64,000 nucleotides of DNA from Photorhabdus cinerea (lineage in GTDB: Bacteria > Pseudomonadota > Gammaproteobacteria > Enterobacterales > Enterobacteriaceae), in the NCBI RefSeq assembly GCF_011189575.1, contig NZ_PUJW01000010.1, positions 129,243 to 193,242 of the forward strand, given 5' to 3'. This document shows, piece after piece, positions 55,646 through 64,000 of the stretch. The position numbers and the translations under genes are program-made. The number at the start of each line of letters is the position of its first letter. The stretch's first letter is position 1. The notes beneath the pieces were generated by a model. The model had not been told where the DNA came from. It did no database searches and was given only the letters and a program-made list of their open reading frames with translations.

Positions 55646-56203
55646 ATGTCAGGATCAAATAGCGGGCAAAAATTCATCGCTCGTAATCGTGCTCCACGAG
55701 TACAAATTGAATATGATGTCGAACTATACGGTAGTGAACGTAAGGTTCAACTGCCCTTTGTCATGGGCGTCATGTCGGATTTAACCGGAAAATCTGCTGA
55801 TCAACTTCCTCCACTGGGTCAGCGCAAGTTTCTCGATATTGATGTTGATAACTTCGATGACCGAATGAAATCACTACGCCCAAGCGTGGCTTTTCCGGTG
55901 GACAATACCCTGAGCGGCGAAGGCAAAATTCAGGTAGCACTCACTTTTAACACCATGGATGATTTTCTACCTGATTCGATAGCACGCCAGGTAGAACCCC
56001 TTAATCAACTCTTGGAAGCCCGTACTCAACTGGCCAATTTGCTGTCCTATATGGACGGCAAAAGTGGTGCCGAAGAGCTGATCGCCTCCATCCTGCAAAA
56101 TCCTGAATTGCTGAAATCGTTAAGTACTGCACCGTTGAATAGTGCGGAATCCACAGACTCGGTAGCAGAACAAGATCAAGGAGGCACTCATGAGCCAGTC
56201 TGA
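55646..56203 (+). CDS. tssB: T6SS sheath small subunit TssB
   Basis: A 185-residue sheath protein ('NRAPRVQIEYDVELYGSERKVQLPFVMGVMSDLTG'). It forms the contractile sheath with TssC, whose gene overlaps by 14 bp. The ATG at 55646 has a GATGGAG site at good distance; an ATG four codons upstream is possible. Confidence 0.95.
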   Translation: MSGSNSGQKFIARNRAPRVQIEYDVELYGSERKVQLPFVMGVMSDLTGKSADQLPPLGQRKFLDIDVDNFDDRMKSLRPSVAFPVDNTLSGEGKIQVALTFNTMDDFLPDSIARQVEPLNQLLEARTQLANLLSYMDGKSGAEELIASILQNPELLKSLSTAPLNSAESTDSVAEQDQGGTHEPV

Positions 56204-57698
56204 AATCCATGCCGCCAGTGAAAACCAAACTCAGGCCGACAGCTACAGTCAGGGAGAACTCAGTGCACTACTCAGAAAAGAGTTTCGCCCGAAAACAGAT
56301 CAAGCGTGCCTTGCTGTAGAAAATGCGGTTAAAACTCTGGCACATCAGGCTCTGGAAAATAGCCTGACGTTATCGAGCGACACTTTCAGCACTATTCAAG
56401 CGCTGATTGCCGCTATTGACAACAAACTCTCTCAACAGATCAACGAAATTCTTCATCATCCTGATTTTCAGGCTCTGGAAGGGGCATGGCGTGGCCTGCT
56501 CTATCTGGTAAATAACACGGAAACCAGCGAAATGCTGAAAATACGTGTTATGAGCATCGAAAAGAAAGAATTGGGACGCACGCTGAAACGCTATAAAGGA
56601 ACAGCTTGGGATCAGAGTCCTATATTCAAACGGATTTATGAAGAAGAGTACGGCCAATTTGGCGGAGAGCCACTTGGTTGTCTGGTCGGTGATTACTATT
56701 TCGACCACAATCCGCAGGATGTTGAGTTACTGGGAGAAATGGCCCGTATCGCTGCCGCTGCCCATTGCCCTTTTATTAGCAGCGCTTCGCCCGGAGTGAT
56801 GCAGATGGAAACCTGGCAAGAGCTGGCAAACCCGCGCGATCTGAGCAAGATATTTCTCAACACCGAATACGCATCCTGGCGCAGTTTGCGTGAATCAGAA
56901 GATGCTCGTTACATCAGCTTGGTCATGCCACGTTTTCTGGCTCGTTTACCTTACGGTATCAGTACCAATCCAGTTGAAGGATTCGATTTCGAAGAAAAAA
57001 CCGCAGGGGCCACTCACAGTAACTACGTATGGAGCAACGCAGCCTATGCAATGGCGGTGAATATCAATCGTTCATTTAAAGAATATGGCTGGTGCGCATC
57101 CATCCGGGGCGTCGAGTCAGGCGGAGCAGTAGATAAACTGATCTGCCATACCTTCCCAACAGATGATGGTGGTTTGGATATCAAATGCCCGACCGAAATC
57201 GCTATCAGTGACCGCCGTGAGGCTGAGTTAGCCAAAAACGGTTTTATCCCGTTGGTTTACCGTAAAAATTCTGATTTTGCCGCATTTATCGGCGCTCAAT
57301 CACTGCAAAAACCGGCGGAATATATGGACGCGGATGCCACGGCAAACGCTAATCTGGCAGCCCGTTTACCTTATCTATTTGCCTGCTGCCGCTTCGCGCA
57401 TTACCTGAAATGTATTGTGCGTGACAAAGTGGGATCATTTCAGAGTCGCGATGATATTGAACGCTGGTTGAATAAATGGATTCTCAACTATGTTGACGGC
57501 GATCCCACTAACTCCTCACAACAGACCAAAGCGCGCAAACCGCTGGCAGCGGCAGAAGTACAAGTCAGCGAACAGGAAGATAACCCCGGCTACTATCAGG
57601 CCAAATTCTTCCTGCGTCCCCATTATCAACTGGAGGGATTAACGGTTTCCCTGCGGTTGGTATCAAAACTGCCCTCCCTGAAACAGGGCGGCGGTTAA
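56190..57698 (+). CDS. tssC: T6SS sheath large subunit TssC
   Basis: A 502-residue sheath protein with 'HHPDFQALEGAWRGLLYLVNNTE', 'GCLVGDYYFDH' and 'FKEYGWCASIRGVESGG', all typical of TssC. It is full length, with C-terminal 'EGLTVSLRLVSKLP'. Confidence 0.97.
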   Translation: MSQSEIHAASENQTQADSYSQGELSALLRKEFRPKTDQACLAVENAVKTLAHQALENSLTLSSDTFSTIQALIAAIDNKLSQQINEILHHPDFQALEGAWRGLLYLVNNTETSEMLKIRVMSIEKKELGRTLKRYKGTAWDQSPIFKRIYEEEYGQFGGEPLGCLVGDYYFDHNPQDVELLGEMARIAAAAHCPFISSASPGVMQMETWQELANPRDLSKIFLNTEYASWRSLRESEDARYISLVMPRFLARLPYGISTNPVEGFDFEEKTAGATHSNYVWSNAAYAMAVNINRSFKEYGWCASIRGVESGGAVDKLICHTFPTDDGGLDIKCPTEIAISDRREAELAKNGFIPLVYRKNSDFAAFIGAQSLQKPAEYMDADATANANLAARLPYLFACCRFAHYLKCIVRDKVGSFQSRDDIERWLNKWILNYVDGDPTNSSQQTKARKPLAAAEVQVSEQEDNPGYYQAKFFLRPHYQLEGLTVSLRLVSKLPSLKQGGG

Positions 57699-57730
57699 TC
57701 CTGAAAATCACTGAATGAAGGAATACGATT

Positions 57731-58252
57731 ATGAACAACAGCATCTATCTGGATATCAAAGATGTCTCTGGTGAATGTAAAGACAGCAATCATCCCAATG
57801 GTATTGATGTGCACACCTTTAAATGGGAGTTGTCGCAACCAGTAGAAACGGGTAGTGGTGGCGGTGGCGGAAGTGGGCGCGCCAAAATTCACTCTCTGGT
57901 GGTCTATGCCCGTATGGATAAGGCAATGCCAACGTTAATGCAGAAATTAGCACAAGGGGTTCATCTTCCAGAAGTGAAGTTAACCATGCGCAAAGCTGGA
58001 AACGAGCAACAAGAGTTCACCACTATTACGCTTGAAAGTGCGTTACTTGACAACATTGAACTCGTTGACTTTAACCGTGACATTCCACATCTGACAGAAG
58101 GCTCAACTGATATTAAACCCGGTACTATTGGCGTCAAATACAGTTTCTCTCCGAATAAAGCCAAAGTGATTTATAAGGAACAAGATAACGAAGGAAAAAG
58201 TGGCGCTGAAGTGGAGTTTAAATGGAACACACAAACTAACCGCCCTGAATAA
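57731..58252 (+). CDS. hcp: T6SS tube protein Hcp
   Basis: A 173-residue tube-forming protein of the Hcp1 type: 'MNNSIYLDIKDVSGECKDSNHPNGIDVHTFKWELSQP' and a glycine-rich loop 'GSGGGGGSGR'. No effector extension is present. A 142-bp gap with a long inverted repeat follows. Confidence 0.94.
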   Translation: MNNSIYLDIKDVSGECKDSNHPNGIDVHTFKWELSQPVETGSGGGGGSGRAKIHSLVVYARMDKAMPTLMQKLAQGVHLPEVKLTMRKAGNEQQEFTTITLESALLDNIELVDFNRDIPHLTEGSTDIKPGTIGVKYSFSPNKAKVIYKEQDNEGKSGAEVEFKWNTQTNRPE

Positions 58253-58289
58253 TAAAACACTCACTGACAGCTAAGTCAGTAAAAATAAT

Positions 58290-58361
58290 AACCTTCCTCC
58301 CGGAATACGCTATGTTGGTTTCCGTCAGGAAACTACACACTTTTTTTCGTGGAGGAAGGTT
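58290..58361 (+). promoter_or_regulatory. Long inverted repeat between hcp and fha
   Basis: AACCTTCCTCC (58290-58300) pairs perfectly with GGAGGAAGGTT (58351-58361) across a ~50-nt loop. It could end most transcription after hcp, stabilise hcp mRNA or hide the fha ribosome region. There is no clear T run after the stem. Confidence 0.5.
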
Positions 58362-58394
58362 AAATAATCATTCAAGATAATAAGCGAAGTTATT

Positions 58395-59390
58395 ATGCAA
58401 ATAACCATTATCAAGACTCCATCAGGTGATATGACAGCAAATAGCAGTCATATTTTTTATCCTCCCGGTGGCACTATCGGTACCAGCGAAGATAATCATT
58501 TTGTGTTGCCAGATCCGAGTGGTTGTATTTCGGCATTACAAGCCAGTGTGCATATTTCTGCCCAAAGTGCCTGCACTATTACTAATATTGGAACTGCTTT
58601 CATGATGATTAACAATATCCCATTAGCGCGTGGAGAAACCACATCTCTGCAAGAAAATAGTAAACTCCAGATTGGCGATTATTACCTGACTGTAAATGAA
58701 ACGGAAACAACAAAATATCGTTCTGCCGAACAAGAAATACCAGAAACTGATATTTCCACAGCACTATGGGACGAATTAAATGAAACATTGCTCACAGAAA
58801 AAAATCCTACAGAGGACGAGCAACTGTCACTGGCAGATTTTATGCTACCGAAACAAGGAACAGAGCCTATGCTATCCCTTGCCCAACTCGCTACCCGCCC
58901 TACCGATCCGATGCAACTCTTTACGGCCCAACATCACAGTGCCAGCAGTCAGACTCTATTTCAGCAAAATACCCGCCTCTCTGTTACACCATTGCAACTA
59001 TGGGAAGAGCAGGTAAAACAGCTCGATCCGTTATGCTTATTCAAAAAAGAACCGACAGCCGCCACCGCCAACGACATGGCCGCACCACAAACATATCAAA
59101 TGTCAGACAGACATGAACAAGCTATGAAAGAAGCACTTTTCTATTGCCTTAATTCCATCATGCATCGTTTTGACCCATCCTACGATGAAAACAGTGTTCC
59201 CGCAGCACACTTCTGGCACATAAATGGCACACAACACCGTAAGGCAAAGTTATGGGATAACTTTACTGAACGTTACCAACAAACTATCGAAGAAATACGT
59301 CAACAATCACCGACATTATTCAATACCTTTTTCCTCAGTGTTTATCAACAAAAACTGAACGCTGTTTTCGACAACAATAATGACGAATAA
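58395..59390 (+). CDS. T6SS FHA-domain protein
   Basis: A 331-residue cytosolic protein. The N-terminal forkhead-associated domain (~1-110: 'GGTIGTSEDNHFVLPDPSGCISALQASVHI') would bind phosphothreonine. The C-terminal part (~235-325: 'ALFYCLNSIMHRFDP', 'LWDNFTERYQQTIEE') fits the T6SS FHA C-terminal domain (TagH/Fha). No kinase or phosphatase partner (PpkA, PppA) is in the window. It is the last T6SS gene here. Confidence 0.88.
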   Translation: MQITIIKTPSGDMTANSSHIFYPPGGTIGTSEDNHFVLPDPSGCISALQASVHISAQSACTITNIGTAFMMINNIPLARGETTSLQENSKLQIGDYYLTVNETETTKYRSAEQEIPETDISTALWDELNETLLTEKNPTEDEQLSLADFMLPKQGTEPMLSLAQLATRPTDPMQLFTAQHHSASSQTLFQQNTRLSVTPLQLWEEQVKQLDPLCLFKKEPTAATANDMAAPQTYQMSDRHEQAMKEALFYCLNSIMHRFDPSYDENSVPAAHFWHINGTQHRKAKLWDNFTERYQQTIEEIRQQSPTLFNTFFLSVYQQKLNAVFDNNNDE

Positions 59391-59414
59391 CACGGACAAA
59401 AAAATACTGGAATT

Positions 59415-59446
59415 ACCCAATACTCTCCGAGATTGGGTGTTTCAAT
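59415..59446 (+). terminator. Possible terminator after the FHA gene
   Basis: Stem ACCCAAT / ATTGGGT with a 10-nt loop, then GTTTC. Weak T run. Confidence 0.45.
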
Positions 59447-59538
59447 TAATTAAATAAGGCGGATTCGACCAATAAGCTACCGTCTTGATGGTCAAGTTCT
59501 GATAGCATAGTTTCCACATAGCTTAAGTATAATTCCCA

Positions 59539-60369
59539 CTAATCCCGATTAATTTCTTTAAATTTCTGGATCGTGTGTTTGATGGCTTGTTCTGTTGGCA
59601 AACGCTCCATTGAACTGGCACCATAGAATCCATGACAATTGGGACAATGAGCCAAAATATAGGCGACATCTTCTGGTTCCGAAATTGGGCCACCGTGACA
59701 CAAAGTAATAATGTCATTTCGGATAGTTTTAGCTGCCGAAGCACAAGCGTTAATGATTGGTATACAAGATTTCAGATCATATGATGTATTAGCACTAATA
59801 TCACCACCAGTGGTTAGCCCCAGATGTACGACGATGATATCAGCACCTGCTTGTGCCATCGCTTCAGCCTCTTTTGCATTGAAAACATAAGGAGTGGTAA
59901 TCATTCCTTTTTCATGTGCCAAGCGGATTAGCTTCACCTCCAGTGCATAGCCCATGCCTGTTTCTTCCAGGTTTTTTCTGAACTTTCCATCAATAAGCCC
60001 TACTGTTGGGAAGTTCTGAATACCAGCAAAACCTTGTGCCTTCAGTTCATCCAGAAAAAGAGATAAATTACAGAATGGATCAGTACCGCAGACACCCGCC
60101 AATACAGGTGTTTCCTTAACTATCGGCAATATTTCATTACCCATTTCTCTGACAATTTCGTTTGCATTACCGTATGGCATTAATCCGGCTAATGATCCTC
60201 TGCCAGCCATTCTGAAGCGTCCAGAATTATATACGATAATGAGGTCTGCCCCTCCGGCTTCCTCACAACGCGCCGAAAGACCCGTGCCAGCACTCGCTCC
60301 AATAATAGTTTCGTTACGTTCGACTTTTTGTTTTAGAGTTTCAATAATTTGATTATATTTTTTCTTCAT
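59539..60369 (-). CDS. PEP-hydrolase-like TIM-barrel protein
   Basis: A 276-residue TIM-barrel protein of the phosphoenolpyruvate hydrolase-like family (PF09370), related to PEP mutase and isocitrate lyase. Features are 'GASAGTGLSARCEEAGGADLIIVYNSGRFRMAGRGSLAG', 'GVCGTDPF' and 'LCHGGPI', with lengths typical of the family. In many bacteria, fungi and plants it is paired or fused with a Tm-1-like (UPF0261) protein, whose broken gene overlaps here by 17 bp. The substrate is not established to my knowledge. Its function may be lost with the partner. Confidence 0.85.
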   Translation of the reverse strand: MKKKYNQIIETLKQKVERNETIIGASAGTGLSARCEEAGGADLIIVYNSGRFRMAGRGSLAGLMPYGNANEIVREMGNEILPIVKETPVLAGVCGTDPFCNLSLFLDELKAQGFAGIQNFPTVGLIDGKFRKNLEETGMGYALEVKLIRLAHEKGMITTPYVFNAKEAEAMAQAGADIIVVHLGLTTGGDISANTSYDLKSCIPIINACASAAKTIRNDIITLCHGGPISEPEDVAYILAHCPNCHGFYGASSMERLPTEQAIKHTIQKFKEINRD

Positions 60370-61596
60370 AAGAAATTCCCTGGTGTTCTATACTTTCCTT
60401 GAGTTGTTGTATTACAAGAGCACAAAATTGTGGTGAATTGATGTGAAAAGGTGTTTTTATAATTTTTCGCAATTCTGTTTGTTTTATTGTTTTTTTTAGT
60501 CCATGACAGAAAGCCTGTGTTGATGCAGGTAAATAAAAAGGTTGTTCAGGGCAATCTAGCGCAGAGAATCCGCCTTCCGGAATAATAAATCGAATAGGTC
60601 CATTACACTTATTAAGTTTATTCCCTATCCAGATACCAAGTTGATAGTTTTCTTCAGGTGTGGTTCGCATCAAGGTCACCTGAGAATTGTGCTCAACAAA
60701 TAGCCTATTGCTGTAGCGTTCTGGAACCGTGTCCTTTGCACCAAAATTAACTATGTCCAAAGCACCAGCACTGCCGATCCACGGAATGCTTTTTTTTGCA
60801 ATGACGTCTAAACGTGTGTCAGGGCAACCCAAAACACCCCCAAATAACAGATCGGCAATTTCTGTTAATGTAATATCCAAAACACAAACCAATTCGCCGT
60901 CCTTAGCCAATTTCTCCATGCTTGTTCCACCATTGCCGGTAGCATGAAAAGCCAGGCAATCGTATTGGGTATTTAACTCAGTGGTGAGCTGATTAATGCA
61001 CGGAGTCGTCACACCAAACATCGTCAACCCTAAAGCGGGTTTATGAATATTAGCCAATGGCGTAAAATAATTGACAGAGCCGGCCATCATATTTGCAGCA
61101 TTAGACAAGACTGAACGAGAAATACGGTTTAATCCGTTAGATCGGTTACCGTATACAGCATGGCAATATCGGTGGCCCTAACGTAGGCTGAGACATTCCC
61201 TGATGCCATCGTTGATACCATGATTTTAGGCAAACCGATCGGCAGGCTTTGCAAAGCCGGAGTAATCAACGCTGTTCCGCCTGAGCCGCCGATACCAATC
61301 ACCCCCGCGATATCGTCGATTGAACTGTTCAGGAAATTCGTGAGGGCGACAGACATCGCGGTTATTGCTTTATTCCGCACGCCACAAAAAACGGGATCAG
61401 CGCCAGCGGGGTGATACTCAGCCACCTGAAGTGAATGAATATCTATCTTTTTATTCTGATGATCTTTCCCAGGAATTGATGTAGACACATCAATGATGAT
61501 TGAATCAACTCCTGCGAGGTGTAAACAACATTTCAACCAGACCAGCTCGTCCAGTTTTGTGTCTGCTGTGCCAACGACAACCACAAATCGCGTCAT
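60353..61596 (-). pseudogene. Tm-1-like/UPF0261 ATP-binding protein, one-base frameshift
   Basis: Two frames together make one ~413-residue protein of the Tm-1-like family. The first, from the ATG at 61596 ('MTRFVVVVGTADTKLDEL', 'GIGGSGGTALITPALQ'), ends 'YTVTDLTD' at a TAA (61129). The second resumes with 'LNRISRSVLSNAANMMAGSV' and runs to 60353. Adding one G in ACGGATTAA at about 61133 restores 'TDLTGLNRIS' as expected. It could be a recent mutation or a sequencing error. Confidence 0.88.
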
Positions 61597-61678
61597 AGTG
61601 TTCACCCCATGTGGCATACTCAGTTCAAAGACGAATGTAAACCTATTGTAATATTTTACAACATGCAAGTTATTTTTT

Positions 61679-61690
61679 ATCATTAGTGAT
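61679..61690. promoter_or_regulatory. Possible operator in the divergent TetR promoter region
   Basis: ATCATTAGTGAT is a small imperfect palindrome in the 140-bp space between the UPF0261 start and the TetR start, where a TetR operator would be expected. Evidence is position and symmetry only. Confidence 0.3.
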
Positions 61691-61736
61691 ATTTTTTATT
61701 ATGAATGCTATACAGTTAAAATTTTAAGGAGGTTAA

Positions 61737-62357
61737 ATGATTCTGTTTGATGAAGAAAATCTGTCACCAGTCCGGCGTCGTACCCTGGAACGTATCACTC
61801 ATTCAGCTCTGAAGTTATATCGTGAAAAAAAATTTCCGTCTCCTGAAGAGATTGCTAATGAAGCTGAATATGCGAAGGTCACGTTGCGCAGCTACTTTTC
61901 AACCCACAGTGATTTTGTCGAATATGTTGTAAAACAAGTCATTGGATCATTCGTTATCCCCCCTATGGGCAATGATGCAGAGGAAAATATTGAGAAATTA
62001 TTAAGATGGGGTTATGAAGAAATAGAAGCCAATGAAGCACTGATGAGGGATGCTTTACGCATTTCTCAGTTACGCTGGCAGGAATCTTTATCCGGTGAAG
62101 ATAACCACAAACGACCTGTTTTAAAGAAAAAAAGTAACCGTAAAGAGACACTTTCTGCGGCGTTAGCGCCTCTAAAAGGTCAGCTTAACGATGACACAAT
62201 ACATAAGATTATTATGTTGATTTCAGTTTTATATGGTACAGAGGCTATGACTATTCTGAAAGATACTTTTGGTTTAGAAAATGATGAAATCATCAACTTA
62301 ACGAGTTGGGCTGCAAAGTTGATAGTTCGGCAGGCCATTAATGAGGAGTTAAAATAA
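61737..62357 (+). CDS. TetR-family transcriptional regulator
   Basis: A 206-residue regulator with an N-terminal helix-turn-helix at ~25-65 ('PSPEEIANEAEYAKVTLRSYFSTHSDFVEYVV'). The C-terminal ligand domain is unassigned. It is divergent from the UPF0261/PEP-hydrolase pair and likely controls it. A strong AAGGAGG site precedes the ATG. Confidence 0.88.
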   Translation: MILFDEENLSPVRRRTLERITHSALKLYREKKFPSPEEIANEAEYAKVTLRSYFSTHSDFVEYVVKQVIGSFVIPPMGNDAEENIEKLLRWGYEEIEANEALMRDALRISQLRWQESLSGEDNHKRPVLKKKSNRKETLSAALAPLKGQLNDDTIHKIIMLISVLYGTEAMTILKDTFGLENDEIINLTSWAAKLIVRQAINEELK

Positions 62358-62412
62358 TCAGAAGACTATTTTTTCAATATAAGGGTAAAAAAACCGGGCA
62401 TGAGGCCCTAAT

Positions 62413-62440
62413 GCCAGTCAGTTAAGCCGACTGGCCTTTC
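62413..62440 (+). terminator. Terminator after the TetR gene (inside IS4 remnant)
   Basis: Stem GCCAGTC / GACTGGC followed by CTTTCTTTTT. It overlaps the end of the IS4-type transposase remnant, so it may come from the insertion sequence. Confidence 0.6.
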
Positions 62441-62585
62441 TTTTTACCGGGTATTTTTGCGGTTTACGCCTCACTACTCTCGGATATTTTCTGTCAGGAA
62501 GCTTTGCTGGTAATTCAAACATGCTTAATGTTTCCAATAAGTAAGCATAGCGCTTAGGTAAATTACCTGCACTAGTCAGTGGTGT
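62418..62585 (-). mobile_element. IS4-family transposase C-terminal remnant
   Basis: About 55 residues match the end of IS4-type transposases: 'GNLPKRYAYLLETLSMFELPAKLPDRKYPRVV' then 'KPQKYPVKRKASRLN'. The rest of the element is missing. Its left junction cuts the ATP-grasp gene. Confidence 0.75.
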
Positions 62586-63032
62586 TGTGAGCAGGTAATT
62601 CATCTTCAAGACATTTACGCATACGCCATTTATTGGTTACACATAACGCCTGTTCGTAATTTAAGCCTGACAATCCATAGCGACTACGGAGAAATCCAGC
62701 AAATGCCATATTACTTTCTGAACTTGCAACCACATAATGAAAAGGTGTCTGATTCATTATGTTATCTATAATTGCAACATATCGCGTAATATCGCCGCCG
62801 TAAATACACTGTCTCCGTTGCCTGTGACAATGCCTATAACTGTATATAAGGAAAAGTTTAATACACACCGCAGAACTTCTTGTGCATCTTCCAGATTTTT
62901 AACTATATAGTACTTCGTGCCATTAAGGGCAGGTTTAACTCTTTTCACTATATGAATAATCTGATATCCCTGATGAGCTAAAGCTGTCGCAATACCTTCA
63001 CGATATCCTAATACAATAACCGTGTTGTTCAT
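62572..63032 (-). pseudogene. ATP-grasp-type ligase fragment, frameshifted and truncated
   Basis: From the ATG at 63032 the frame gives a Rossmann-like N-domain ('VIVLGYREGIATALAHQGYQIIHI') and ends at 62766. A second frame continues with 'HYVVASSESNMAFAGFLRSRYGLSGLNYEQALCVTNKWRMRKCLEDEL', which looks like the start of the ATP-binding part of ATP-grasp enzymes. The IS4 remnant cuts it at about 62585. The ATP-grasp catalytic core is absent. Confidence 0.65.
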
Positions 63033-63352
63033 TCATTTTCTCCTGATCGCCAGATATAGAGATCGTGTTTATTGGTATTAAAAGGGCCTAAATATTCAAA
63101 TCCTCGTTGAGTAAAGAAATGAATATTCATCTCCAGTGAACGACGTAATGCAATAATGATAGGTAATTTCGCCTGCTGGACTGCCTCTTGGAAAATGATA
63201 TTGAGTAATTTTCTGGCAATTCCCCGGCACCTGAATGCCGGTAATACAGATAAACAACTGAATGTTAAATTATTGTCTTCTTGCTCAATTAATACAGCTG
63301 CAACAACCTGATTATCATATTTAGCAATTCTCCAATAAATTAACTTCTCCAT
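63029..63352 (-). pseudogene. GNAT acetyltransferase, probably N-terminally truncated
   Basis: A 107-residue piece of a GNAT N-acetyltransferase. 'LSVLPAFRCRGIARKLLNIIF' is the acetyl-CoA binding motif A and 'HFFTQRGFEYLGPF' is motif B. Full GNATs have ~140-150 residues; the first strands are missing and the gene starts next to the IS110 remnant. It overlaps the ATP-grasp start by 4 bp (ATGA), so the two were an operon. Confidence 0.65.
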
Positions 63353-63368
63353 AATACTGACAGGCGTT

Positions 63369-63720
63369 TCATTCGCGGGTTAAAAGGCGTGATAACCCGC
63401 AGTGAGTTCAATAAAGCAGCGGTGGCTCTGGCAAATAAAAATGCCCGAATTGCGTGGGCTCTGGTTAATCAACAGTCGCTTTATGAACCACGATGAGTTA
63501 CCCATGATGTAAATGATGTAGAAGTCCATAAGTTGATGTACTGACAGGTAGAACCGACTCTCTGTGAACCTGGTAAATAGCTCAGTCTATCGAGACTGTT
63601 GAAATAATGAGGGCAGAGAGTGCGGATTTTCATCAGGACTCATTGAAGCCGGATATATGTTTGCGACTACGTTGTCAGAAAATTTTATTCACCCACTTGA
63701 ATTGAGTCGGTGTCCATATG
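63369..63720 (+). mobile_element. IS110/IS1111-type remnant
   Basis: The frame to the TGA at 63494-63496 reads 'NKAAVALANKNARIAWALVNQQSLYEPR', the conserved end of IS110-family transposases. The following ~220 bp ('CAGGTAGAACCG', 'CATCAGGACTCATTG') look like the downstream end of such elements. Only the 3' part is present. Confidence 0.7.
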
Positions 63721-64000
63721 GCTATTTATGGTTGGGGACGTAATACCATTACGCGGAAACAAAACGTACTGGATTTGGAGTAAATAGAGAGCATTTCCAT
63801 TCTTATCGCCACTTTACAGCATTTAATACATCTCATTCCCCATTGTCAGGGTTAAAGAACCAGATTTTGATCACATTTTATACCATCCATTCAGACAGGT
63901 AATTAATCCTGCATTAGAATGGTTTGATATTGTTATTATTTAACTATCAAGATTATTTATGGTGGGATAAACATAAAAAAGTCGAGTTCACCTCAGGTTT
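63721..64000. other. Right window end, nothing recognised
   Basis: About 280 bp without a credible gene on either strand. Confidence 0.5.

Overview
The window looks like a chromosome segment of an entomopathogenic Morganellaceae bacterium, most likely Photorhabdus. This rests on gene content, moderate-to-low G+C, enterobacterial gene order and the type of small repeats. It is inferred by eye, without database searches.

Left part (1-16 kb): a conserved core. It runs gltD (cut by the window edge), an unknown secreted protein, sugE with a guanidine-II riboswitch, efp and its modifier epmB (divergent), a yjeI-like lipoprotein, groEL-groES under a sigma-32 promoter, fxsA, aspA with a perfect CRP site, dcuA, dsbD, a yjdC-like regulator and tRNA-Phe. 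This is close to the E. coli sugE-efp-groE-aspA-dcuA-dsbD-pheU order, but cutA and ecnAB are missing. The aspA-dcuA junction shows a decayed tandem duplication, with a truncated AEC permease and a 127-bp MITE between the copies.

Middle (16.4-35.7 kb): sixteen minus-strand genes form an apparent operon next to tRNA-Phe. This is the main discovery. The set matches a 2-deoxystreptamine aminoglycoside pathway: 2-deoxy-scyllo-inosose synthase, DegT/BtrR-type aminotransferase, BtrN-like radical-SAM dehydrogenase, NeoM/BtrM-like glycosyltransferase, PIG-L deacetylase, GMC 6'-oxidase and class-III aminotransferase. Together these would suffice for neamine. Added to them are a phosphoribosyltransferase-domain protein and a histidine phosphatase (a ribostamycin-like ribosylation logic), a second radical-SAM enzyme, a second glycosyltransferase, a carrier-protein-like protein lacking the usual serine, a 1229-aa protein of unknown role and a three-gene ABC-2 exporter. 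No classical aminoglycoside resistance gene is visible. A Gram-negative cluster using the Bacillus-type radical-SAM dehydrogenase is unusual.

35.8-40.1 kb is a decay zone: a MITE, a truncated EamA transporter, an SDR gene with an internal deletion, an intact LysR regulator, a broken IS630 whose end matches the MITE ends, and a 12-copy 8-bp tandem repeat. 40.2-43.6 kb holds a hybrid sensor kinase and a NarL-type regulator. 44-47.2 kb holds two paralogous inverse-autotransporter-like genes, one of which has lost its beta-barrel.

47.5-59.4 kb is a plus-strand type VI secretion operon: PAAR-like, tssJ, tssK, tssL, tssM, tssA, tssB, tssC, hcp, fha. It has no tssE, tssF, tssG, tssH or vgrG here. 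59.5-62.4 kb holds a PEP-hydrolase-like TIM-barrel gene and a Tm-1-like/UPF0261 gene broken by a one-base frameshift, with a divergent TetR regulator. The right end holds a degraded GNAT/ATP-grasp pair between IS4 and IS110 remnants.
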